This document shows, one piece after another, positions 1-5,616 of a DNA stretch of 6,488 nucleotides. The stretch's first letter is position 1. Each line of letters starts with the position of its first letter. The position numbers were made by a program, and so were the translations under genes. Source of the DNA: an uncultured Saprospiraceae bacterium (GTDB lineage: Bacteria; Bacteroidota; Bacteroidia; Chitinophagales; Saprospiraceae). A model generated the notes under the pieces. That model was not told the origin of the DNA and ran no database searches. It saw only the letters and a program-made list of their open reading frames with translations. The stretch covers positions 1 to 6,488 of the forward strand of contig CALLAG010000082.1 in NCBI GenBank assembly GCA_938002705.1, written 5' to 3'.

Positions 1-32
1 AATATAACTTTCATTTATAGAGTAATCTTAGT

Positions 33-60
33 AATAAAACTAAGTAATACTTAGTTTATT
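33..60 (-). terminator. possible AT-rich terminator hairpin behind rfbC
   Basis: Seen: AAACTAAG (37-44) and CTTAGTTT (50-57) form a perfect 8-bp stem with a 5-base loop. The pairing extends to 33-35/58-60 if base 36 is bulged. Read on the minus strand, the stem runs into TTTTATTA. It lies about 70 bases past the rfbC stop. The low GC content of the stem makes it a weak intrinsic terminator, and a second CTTAG at 27-31 can compete for pairing with 40-44. A terminator for the minus-strand block is an inference; the hairpin could also act in the opposite direction. Confidence 0.35.
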
Positions 61-70
61 TGTGCAACTT

Positions 71-82
71 AAATGCGCATTT
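71..82. repeat. 12-bp perfect palindrome, AAATGCGCATTT
   Basis: Seen: the 12 bases are identical to their own reverse complement. They lie in the non-coding stretch past rfbC, between its stop codon and the hairpin at 37-57. A protein-binding site is possible, but one short palindrome in AT-rich DNA can occur by chance. The gene it would serve lies outside the window. Confidence 0.3.
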
Positions 83-125
83 CAGTGTACTTATACTTCG
101 TTCAAGTTCTCTCAATTTATATTTT

Positions 126-677
126 TTACATAAAAGGCTTATGATTGCCGAAGATAGGTTGGTTCTTATCCTTTTGCGAAAGTAGAATATCCTGATTAGG
201 CACTCTCCAGTTAATATCTAAAGATTCGTCTAATGGATTGATGCCATGTTCACTTTCTTTATGATATAAGTTATCACATTTGTAATTGAATACTGCTGTC
301 TCGCTTAACGTCGCAAACCCATGTGCAAATCCTCTTGGAATAAGGAGTTGCTTCTTGTTTTTCTGACTGAGGATAATACTATAGAAAGAGCCATAAGTTT
401 CTTCCTCTTCTCTCATATCTAATACGACATCTAAGACCTCTCCTTTAGTGACTCTTACGAGTTTGCATTGCCCATGAGGTGGTATCTGGTAGTGTAATCC
501 TCTGACAGTCCCGTATTTAGACCTTGATTCGTTATCCTGTATGAAGTTTGTGTCTACACCAGCTTTTTTCCATACAGCTGCATTATAGGACTCAAAAAAG
601 TAGCCTCTCTCATCTTCGAAAACTTGAGGATTAAATACGAATAGTCCTTTAAATTTAGTTTTTTCAATCTTAGCCAT
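126..677 (-). CDS. rfbC: dTDP-4-dehydrorhamnose 3,5-epimerase (RmlC/RfbC)
   Basis: Converts dTDP-4-dehydro-6-deoxyglucose to dTDP-4-dehydrorhamnose in the cytoplasm, the third step of dTDP-L-rhamnose synthesis for surface polysaccharide. The 183-residue length is normal for this cupin family. Visible motifs in order: DERGYFFESYN (22-32), QDNESRS (47-53), VRGLHYQ (58-64) with the expected catalytic His62, KLVRV (72-76), DVVLDMR (83-89), PRGFAHGF (114-121) and FNYKCDNLY (130-138) with the expected catalytic Tyr132. Asp170 matches the aspartate that partners the histidine in the family. The ATG lies 7 bases after the der stop, so the gene is probably cotranscribed with der. No rfbA, rfbB or rfbD is in view, so the rest of the pathway must be elsewhere. 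Enzymes making related sugars share this fold, so rhamnose specificity is by family resemblance only. Confidence 0.93.
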   Translation of the reverse strand: MAKIEKTKFKGLFVFNPQVFEDERGYFFESYNAAVWKKAGVDTNFIQDNESRSKYGTVRGLHYQIPPHGQCKLVRVTKGEVLDVVLDMREEEETYGSFYSIILSQKNKKQLLIPRGFAHGFATLSETAVFNYKCDNLYHKESEHGINPLDESLDINWRVPNQDILLSQKDKNQPIFGNHKPFM

Positions 678-684
678 GTCGCTC

Positions 685-1995
685 TTATTTAGCTCTGAAG
701 AATATACTTATTGGTACACCATGAAAATTAAAGTGTTGTCTCATCTTGTTCTCGAGGAATAGTTTATAGTTTTCCTTAACATGTTCTGGATAATTACAGA
801 AGAATGCAAATGCAGGGTAGTGCAATGGTAGTTGTGTAATGTATTTTATTTTTATAAATCGACCTCTCGATGATGGCGGAGGAGTACGCTCTATCTCTTT
901 GAGCATGATCTCATTAAGTACAGAGGTCTTGATCTTCTTAGTCCTGTGCTGATATACTTCTAGTGCCGTATCTATGGCTCTACTTATACGCTGCTTCTCC
1001 AGTACACTGATGAATAAGACAGGTACATCATTAAATGGTGATAGCTTCTCTTTGATTCTTTTTTCTAAGTCTCTTGCTGTATTTGTTTCTTTAGAGTCTA
1101 TGAGATCCCATTTGTTTACTAAGATTACGACACCTTTATTACGCTTCATAGCGAGACTGAAGATGGCGAGATCTTGAGATTCGATCCCTGCCTTAGCATC
1201 TATTAATATCATAGCGACATCGGCTTCTTCTATAGATCTGATGGCTCTCAGTACAGAGTAGAATTCGAGATTTTCGTGGACTTTGCCTTTCTTTCTGATA
1301 CCTGCAGTATCTATGATATAGAATTCCTTACCGAACTTATTATAGTAACTGTGGACACTGTCTCTTGTCGTTCCTGCTATATCGGTGACGATATTTCTTT
1401 CTTCATCGAGAAGTGCATTAGTGAGAGATGACTTACCTACATTAGGTTGGCCTACAATGGCCAGTTTAGGTACGTCTTCTTTGTCAAAATCTGTATTTCC
1501 CTCAGGTAGTACTTGAGTAAGTTCGTCTAATAGATCACCGGTTCCAGATCCACTGATAGATGATATGAAGATAGTATTATCAAATCCCAGGCTCCAGAAT
1601 TCATTAGCCATCAGCATTCTGTTGCTATTGTCTACCTTATTGACGACGACGAATACAGGCTTCTTTTGCTTACGTAGCATCTGAGCCATCTGATCATCTA
1701 AGTCTGTGATACCGGTCGTCACATCTACCATGAAGACGATAATATCAGCCTCATCTATGGCTATACTTACTTGCTCACGTATTGCGGCTTCGAATATGTC
1801 ATCACTATTTCTTACGAATCCTCCAGTATCGATCACGGTAAACTGTCGTCCATTCCACTCACACGGGCCATATATACGGTCTCTTGTGACACCTGATACA
1901 TTATCTATGATGGCCTTCTTAGCACCTATCATTCTATTGAAAAGTGTAGACTTACCTACGTTAGGTCTCCCTACTATTGCTATTACTTGTGCCAT
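685..1995 (-). CDS. der: ribosome-assembly GTPase Der (EngA)
   Basis: Cytoplasmic GTPase needed for maturation of the 50S ribosomal subunit, normally essential. The 436 residues match the usual size. The first G domain shows GRPNVGKST (9-17), GVTRD (35-39), DTGG (56-59), NKVD (119-122) and an ISSISG G5 region (144-149). The second G domain shows GQPNVGKSS (182-190), GTTRD (208-212), DTAG (229-232), NKWD (294-297) and SVLEK (330-334). A C-terminal KH-like domain covers roughly 355-436. Two tandem GTPase domains are diagnostic of Der. The ATG start places the first P-loop at the expected distance from the N-terminus and is preceded by an A-rich stretch without a Shine-Dalgarno site, as is usual in Bacteroidota. 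It lies 80 bases behind era and 7 bases ahead of rfbC on the same strand. All G motifs look intact. Confidence 0.98.
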   Translation of the reverse strand: MAQVIAIVGRPNVGKSTLFNRMIGAKKAIIDNVSGVTRDRIYGPCEWNGRQFTVIDTGGFVRNSDDIFEAAIREQVSIAIDEADIIVFMVDVTTGITDLDDQMAQMLRKQKKPVFVVVNKVDNSNRMLMANEFWSLGFDNTIFISSISGSGTGDLLDELTQVLPEGNTDFDKEDVPKLAIVGQPNVGKSSLTNALLDEERNIVTDIAGTTRDSVHSYYNKFGKEFYIIDTAGIRKKGKVHENLEFYSVLRAIRSIEEADVAMILIDAKAGIESQDLAIFSLAMKRNKGVVILVNKWDLIDSKETNTARDLEKRIKEKLSPFNDVPVLFISVLEKQRISRAIDTALEVYQHRTKKIKTSVLNEIMLKEIERTPPPSSRGRFIKIKYITQLPLHYPAFAFFCNYPEHVKENYKLFLENKMRQHFNFHGVPISIFFRAK

Positions 1996-2075
1996 TGTTT
2001 TTATACTTTATTTCCTACGCTACATTCCTGAGATACAGAAACCAGCGTCTTTATTAAATATCAACCTCTTAGAGG

Positions 2076-2975
2076 CTATTGTAAATATCCATATCTCTTG
2101 AGCGACTGATCGTCATCTCTCCATTTTTCTTTGATCTTGACATAGAGCTCTAAGTGTACTCTCTGATCAAGGAATTTCTCTATGTCCTTACGTGCTTCTA
2201 TACCTAATCGTTTAATCGATGAGCCATTTTTACCTATGAGGATGTGCTTCTGTGATTGTCTCATCGCTATGATATTAGCCCTTATATAGCTGAATGGTGC
2301 TCCATTCTTAGTTGTCTCCTTGAAGCTTTCTATGAGGACTTCTACAGAGTAGGGGATCTCTTGCTTATAATGCAGGAGTATCTTCTCTCTGATGATCTCG
2401 GTGATAAAGAATCGCTCTGACTTATCAGACAGCTGATCCTTGGGAAAGTATACTGGCCCTTCGGGTAGTTTCTTTTTGATGCATTCTATGATATTATCAG
2501 TTCCTAATTTATTAAGAGCTGAGATGACGTGGACTTCATCGAAGTCTATAGCTTCCTTCCATTCCTCTATGAGACTCTTAATCGTTTCTGGATCTGAAGT
2601 GTCCACTTTATTGATCAGAAGGAACTTAGGTACTTTGGCTTCTTTGAGCTTGTGTAGGACTTTCTCCTCGCCATCATAGGTCATATGAGGTTCTGTTACG
2701 AATAGTACCACGTCAGCATCCTCGAATATAGAGAAGGCTGCCTTATTCATAGCATTCTGCATCTTGTAATGCGGATCTTCTATGAGGCCCGGTGTATCAG
2801 AGAATACGATCTGATAGTCTTCTTCATTTAATATACCTAAGATCCGGTGTCTTGTGGTCTGAGGCTTATGAGTAATGATCGCCATCTTCTCTCCCAAGAA
2901 GGCATTCATGAGCGTCGATTTACCTACGTTTGGCTTGCCTATGATATTTACATATCCAGAATAGTGTACACTCAC
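2076..2975 (-). CDS. era: GTPase Era, 16S rRNA-binding, 30S assembly
   Basis: GTPase that binds the 3' end of 16S rRNA and acts in late 30S maturation; usually essential. The 299 residues are typical. Motifs: GKPNVGKS (13-20), the QTTRHR switch region (39-44), DTPG (60-63), NKVD (122-125), ISAL (151-154), then the ERFFITEIIREK linker (187-198). A C-terminal KH domain carries the GxxG loop GKNG (248-251) and ends with KIKEKWRDDD. The start codon is GTG. The preceding in-frame codon is the TAA of the upstream unknown gene, and there is no other start before the P-loop, so GTG is effectively forced. The N-terminus VSVHYSGYVNIIG aligns naturally with the short N-termini of Bacteroidota Era. Zero spacing to the upstream gene suggests translational coupling. 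Confidence 0.98.
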   Translation of the reverse strand: MSVHYSGYVNIIGKPNVGKSTLMNAFLGEKMAIITHKPQTTRHRILGILNEEDYQIVFSDTPGLIEDPHYKMQNAMNKAAFSIFEDADVVLFVTEPHMTYDGEEKVLHKLKEAKVPKFLLINKVDTSDPETIKSLIEEWKEAIDFDEVHVISALNKLGTDNIIECIKKKLPEGPVYFPKDQLSDKSERFFITEIIREKILLHYKQEIPYSVEVLIESFKETTKNGAPFSYIRANIIAMRQSQKHILIGKNGSSIKRLGIEARKDIEKFLDQRVHLELYVKIKEKWRDDDQSLKRYGYLQ

Positions 2976-3638
2976 TTAGTATTGTATTTGTTTGATATTA
3001 GAACTCAAAATATGTTCTACAATATTGAGTGCATCTACTGGGTTCTTTTTTCTCCAGTTGACATCGGAGAACTCATCTCCTATGTTGCAGTAATATTGCA
3101 GTTTTGATTTTTCCATCTCATCTAATACATGGTCTAATGTATTAAGTATTGTTATCCATCCGCCTTCGTCTTTGATATCATCCCACCACTCTTCGTAGTA
3201 GAGGTTGTCTGATCCATGAAAGTTAAGAACATTATCACAAGCGAGGATAAATTTATATATGCCTTGATCGATGAGTGCATCCGCAAAGTCTCTCTTAAGA
3301 AACATAACATCATTATTAAGGCAGTCATTCCACTCTCCTATAAGCTCTATGATAGCGTAGTTGTCTTCATAATCTACGAACAGTGCCTTAGCGTATAGCG
3401 TAGAAGATCCGAAGGAATCCCACTGAGGATGTATGAAGTAATTATATACTTTATTAGTGAATGTAAATTCACTATATTCTACACCATAGAATGGTGATTG
3501 CTTATCATATGAAGAATCATAATAGTTCTTCCACTTAAAATATGGCTCTATATCGTGCATAAGGCTGCAAAGATATTGATATTTGTCCAGTAAATATGAG
3601 TATTTTTCCGATAGGAGAATCACTAATACGGGATGCAC
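2976..3638 (-). CDS. unrecognised acidic, aromatic-rich protein upstream of era
   Basis: I do not recognise a named family, although the central stretch has the look of a conserved Bacteroidota protein. Up to 220 residues; no catalytic signature, signal peptide or convincing membrane segment. It is rich in Tyr, Trp, Asp and Glu. The most conserved-looking core is about residues 100-155, with GEWNDCLNNDVMFLKRD (101-117), NVLNFHGSD (136-144) and YYEEWWDDI (147-155). The C-terminus runs directly into era (TAA then GTG, same frame), which implies cotranscription and perhaps a role near ribosome assembly. That is guilt by association only. The start is unsettled. The longest reading begins with GTG at 3638, only 8 bases from the divergent ATG at 3647. 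Alternatives are GTG at 3623 and the first ATG at 3560, which would give 194 residues. The region upstream of 3611 patchily resembles the upstream of pnuC, which favours a shorter protein. Confidence 0.75.
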   Translation of the reverse strand: MHPVLVILLSEKYSYLLDKYQYLCSLMHDIEPYFKWKNYYDSSYDKQSPFYGVEYSEFTFTNKVYNYFIHPQWDSFGSSTLYAKALFVDYEDNYAIIELIGEWNDCLNNDVMFLKRDFADALIDQGIYKFILACDNVLNFHGSDNLYYEEWWDDIKDEGGWITILNTLDHVLDEMEKSKLQYYCNIGDEFSDVNWRKKNPVDALNIVEHILSSNIKQIQY

Positions 3639-3646
3639 AATAAATG
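3561..3646. promoter_or_regulatory. divergent start region between the two gene blocks, candidate -7 box
   Basis: Transcription of both the minus-strand block and the plus-strand genes probably begins around here, since the genes diverge. Seen: on the minus strand, bases 3575-3568 read TATCTTTG, an exact match to the Bacteroidota -7 element TAnnTTTG. It lies 7 bases before the ATG at 3560. No clear -33 TTG element sits at the usual distance. If real, this promoter would give an almost leaderless message starting at that ATG. On the plus strand only one-mismatch versions are seen (GATATTTG, 3578-3585). If the unknown gene starts at 3638, the box lies inside it and is probably chance. Confidence 0.25.
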
Positions 3647-3700
3647 ATGGATATTACAGAATATATGGTTATTATAGAATGGATAGCAGTAGCTACGGGT
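3647..3700 (+). repeat. direct repeat copy 1: pnuC first 18 codons
   Basis: This copy matches 5023-5076 at 51 of 54 positions. Upstream similarity is only patchy: ATAGG at 3611 and 4991, AATAC, GCA and AATG occur in the same order, with small gaps, ahead of both ATGs. The two copies flank the glycerophosphotransferase gene and are 1376 bases apart. Confidence 0.85.
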
Positions 3701-3763
3701 CTGCTTTTGTTGATTATGACGATAGTTTCAGATCATAAGAGTCATATTATAATCAAAGATTAG
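3647..3763 (+). pseudogene. truncated pnuC 5' end (or small leader ORF) ahead of the transferase gene
   Basis: Seen: a 38-codon ORF opening MDITEYMVIIEWIAVATGLL, against MDITEYMVVIEWIAVATGLL in the intact PnuC at 5023. The first 54 bases match 51 of 54. The three differences are one Ile/Val change (codon 9) and two silent changes (codons 16 and 18). Codons 19-27 stay in frame, with only conservative hydrophobic exchanges and mostly different bases. From codon 28 similarity ends, and an unrelated tail SDHKSHIIIKD runs to a TAG at 3761-3763. An ATG at 3644 is also in frame. PnuC needs seven membrane helices, so this fragment cannot be a transporter. It is best read as a remnant left by an insertion or recombination, but it could be translated as a one-helix peptide. 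Its stop directly abuts the next gene's ATG in the same frame. Confidence 0.75.
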
Positions 3764-4951
3764 ATGTTTAGAAAAGGTATTTCGTACATATTTATATGCT
3801 TTTATTGGTTGGTTATCGCTCCCATTAGTTTCTTAATCCCGAAAGAGAAAGGATTGACTATAGTTACTGGCAAAAAGAATGGATTATTTGCAGGTAATAC
3901 TTTGTACTTCTTTTTGCATGGTGTCGAGCATAATAAGAATGTATTATTTCTGACAAGGGATAAGTCATTAGCGAAGGATCACCCTCACTTGAAAGATCAT
4001 ATAATATGTTACCCAAGCATGAGATCTATCATATCACTCCTTAGGGCATCATTTTTTGTTGTAGATCATTCCCATTGGTCTTTATATTATCCGATTTACT
4101 TTTTTCTTTCCATCAGAGCAAAAAGAATTCACCTGTGGCATGGCTTAACTTTTAAGGCAGTAGAGAAGGGGATTATTATAGGCAAGTTGGCTAACTTGAA
4201 AGCAAGGCTATTCCGTCGGTTAATACGATATGATGCTGTAATTTCTACATCTGATTTTTGGACTGAGAACTTATATAAAAAGTACTTTTTGTATAAAAAA
4301 GCGATTAATTGTGGGTATTCGAGAAACGATGTATTGTTCAGAAGTCCCAGTCATTATGACCTAACAATGGTTGATAAATCTAAATTTGAGTTCTTAAAAG
4401 AATCTATACAAGACGGCTATAAGGTCGTTATTTATGCACCGACTTTTAGGGACATTGACAGGAGTGACGCCTTCTCGAATAATCACCTTGACTTCGAATC
4501 ATTAAATAACTTTCTGAAAGCAAACAAAATCATATTAGTCTTGAAGTTTCACCCGCGTAACAAGCGTGCTTATGAGGATAGGTCTAATATTATTAATTAT
4601 GATAAGAGTTATGATGTGTATCCAGTATTATCATTATCGAGTCTATTGATAACTGATTATTCTTCTATATACATTGATTATTTAATTGTTGATAGACCTA
4701 TAATATTTTTTAATTATGATTATGAGCTTTATCTCAAACAGAATCGGCAGTTACAATCGACGTTTTTAGAAACAATTCCTGGTGCCGTCACATATAACCA
4801 AAGCGGACTTGAACAAGCCTTAGTTAACCATTTGATAAATGGCGAGGATCCCTTTGTCGATCAGCGACAAAAATTAAGAGATATCTCATATGAGAATCTG
4901 GATGGCAACAGTTCTGAGCGTATATATACCTGTCTGGAAGAATGGCATTAG
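3764..4951 (+). CDS. CDP-glycerol glycerophosphotransferase family protein (TagB/TagF-like)
   Basis: Probably transfers glycerol phosphate (or a related polyol phosphate) from a CDP-activated donor to a lipid-linked or surface glycan at the inner face of the cytoplasmic membrane. The 395 residues cover the TagB/TagF catalytic region. Visible marks: a hydrophobic N-terminal stretch (about 5-26) that may associate with the membrane, LWHG (124-127) with His126, GYSRND (184-189), YAPTFR (224-229), KFHPR (261-265) with His263, TDYSS (297-301), RPIIFFNYD (311-319) and NSSERI (382-387). His126 and His263 fit the two conserved family histidines. Teichoic acids are Gram-positive, but relatives occur in Gram-negative capsule and LPS loci. 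Here the gene stands alone, so donor and acceptor are unknown. Sampled lines are visibly more AT-rich than the NAD genes behind it (12/60 and 18/60 G+C against 26/60 and 28/60), which suggests transfer. It begins immediately after the remnant's TAG. Confidence 0.88.
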   Translation: MFRKGISYIFICFYWLVIAPISFLIPKEKGLTIVTGKKNGLFAGNTLYFFLHGVEHNKNVLFLTRDKSLAKDHPHLKDHIICYPSMRSIISLLRASFFVVDHSHWSLYYPIYFFLSIRAKRIHLWHGLTFKAVEKGIIIGKLANLKARLFRRLIRYDAVISTSDFWTENLYKKYFLYKKAINCGYSRNDVLFRSPSHYDLTMVDKSKFEFLKESIQDGYKVVIYAPTFRDIDRSDAFSNNHLDFESLNNFLKANKIILVLKFHPRNKRAYEDRSNIINYDKSYDVYPVLSLSSLLITDYSSIYIDYLIVDRPIIFFNYDYELYLKQNRQLQSTFLETIPGAVTYNQSGLEQALVNHLINGEDPFVDQRQKLRDISYENLDGNSSERIYTCLEEWH

Positions 4952-5022
4952 TACTCCTTTTATACATTATGATTAGGTATAGATACTCATATAGGTAACA
5001 GAATACAGACAAAAGCAGAAAA
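4952..5022 (+). promoter_or_regulatory. spacer ahead of intact pnuC, no clear promoter
   Basis: These 71 bases separate the transferase stop from the pnuC ATG. I see no TAnnTTTG element, no intrinsic terminator and no riboswitch-like fold. The last 15 bases are A-rich, which suits Bacteroidota translation starts. Bases from 4991 onward patchily resemble 3611-3646 ahead of the remnant. pnuC may therefore depend on read-through from the transferase gene; this is an inference. Confidence 0.25.
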
Positions 5023-5076
5023 ATGGATATTACAGAATATATGGTTGTTATAGAATGGATAGCAGTAGCGACGGGC
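5023..5076 (+). repeat. direct repeat copy 2: start of intact pnuC
   Basis: First 18 codons of the intact pnuC, matching 3647-3700 at 51 of 54 bases. The functional gene continues from this copy, so copy 1 is the displaced one. Confidence 0.85.
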
Positions 5077-5613
5077 TTATTATTTATCGTATTGATGATA
5101 ATGGAGAATATATGGACGTGGATATTCGGTATCATATCCTCAGCATTATTCGTCTATATCATGTATCAGAACCAGCTGTACTCTGAGTCATTGCTCTATG
5201 TGATCTATGTATTGATAGGTATATATGGATGGTATAAGTGGAGTGATAAGTCGAGTGATACGATTAAGATAAGGACGGCGAGTAAGGATACTTTGATGGT
5301 CATTATAGGATTAGGTATCGTTTTGACATTTGCTTTAGGTACTCTGATGAAGCAATTGATGACGGATTCTTTCAGTCCATATTGTGATGCTTTCTCATCT
5401 GTATTTGGACTGATAGCCAGTTATATGGAGGCTCAGAAGTGGGTGAGTGCTTGGTTGTTTTGGATCGTTATTAATGCCTTCTCCATATGGCTGTACTTGA
5501 GCAGGGAGCTTAATGTCTCATCCATTCTTATGATTGTCTATTTTGTATTGTCTATAGCGGGATTCTTTGCATGGCGCCGCAGCTATCATATGAGCCTAAG
5601 AACACAATCGTAA
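5023..5613 (+). CDS. pnuC: PnuC-family nicotinamide riboside transporter
   Basis: Inner-membrane facilitator that takes up nicotinamide riboside for NAD salvage; uptake is driven by phosphorylation inside the cell. The 196 residues carry about seven hydrophobic segments, as the family requires. Family marks: ENIWTWIFGIISSALFVY (28-45), GWYKW (69-73), SPYCDAF (118-124), and the substrate-pocket pattern WxxWxxxN at Trp144, Trp147 and Asn151, known from the Neisseria PnuC structure. Bacteroidota also have thiamine-specific relatives (PnuT). The kinase gene 3 bases downstream, and the absence of any TPP riboswitch or thi gene, point to nicotinamide riboside instead. The ATG is preceded by an A-rich stretch. 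The C-terminus ends WRRSYHMSLRTQS, a cationic tail that fits the cytoplasmic side. A second, truncated copy of its 5' end lies at 3647. Confidence 0.92.
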   Translation: MDITEYMVVIEWIAVATGLLFIVLMIMENIWTWIFGIISSALFVYIMYQNQLYSESLLYVIYVLIGIYGWYKWSDKSSDTIKIRTASKDTLMVIIGLGIVLTFALGTLMKQLMTDSFSPYCDAFSSVFGLIASYMEAQKWVSAWLFWIVINAFSIWLYLSRELNVSSILMIVYFVLSIAGFFAWRRSYHMSLRTQS

Positions 5614-5616
5614 GCT

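Noticed and set aside
74..145. 23-codon plus-strand ORF starting in the AAATGCGCATTT palindrome
   Set aside because: Too short, runs into the antisense of rfbC, and has no supporting context.
974..1177. plus-strand ORF opposite the second half of der
   Set aside because: Shadow of der; no motif and no sensible start context.
2065..2075. CCTC/GAGG inverted repeat just after era as a terminator
   Set aside because: Only a 4-bp stem with a 3-base loop and no T-run; der follows on the same strand and is probably cotranscribed.
1706..2101. 131-codon plus-strand ORF opposite der
   Set aside because: It is antisense to the well-supported N-terminal half of Der, has no recognisable domain, and its composition is what the opposite strand of a GTPase gene gives.
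2440..3107. plus-strand ORFs (2440-2679 and 2847-3107) opposite era and the gene before it
   Set aside because: Both lie antisense to coding sequence with clear protein motifs and show none of their own.
3216..3398. 60-codon plus-strand ORF opposite the era-upstream gene
   Set aside because: Antisense shadow without recognisable features.
4952..5022. riboswitch (TPP or NAD-type) ahead of pnuC
   Set aside because: Only 71 bases are available and no conserved riboswitch core or stable stem is visible.
3601..5100. insertion sequence carrying the transferase gene
   Set aside because: No transposase, no terminal inverted repeats and no short target-site duplication were found; the only repeat is the pnuC start itself.
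4824..5135. minus-strand 103-codon ORF spanning the transferase end and pnuC start
   Set aside because: It overlaps two supported plus-strand genes and its hydrophobic look comes from the reverse of AT-rich sequence.
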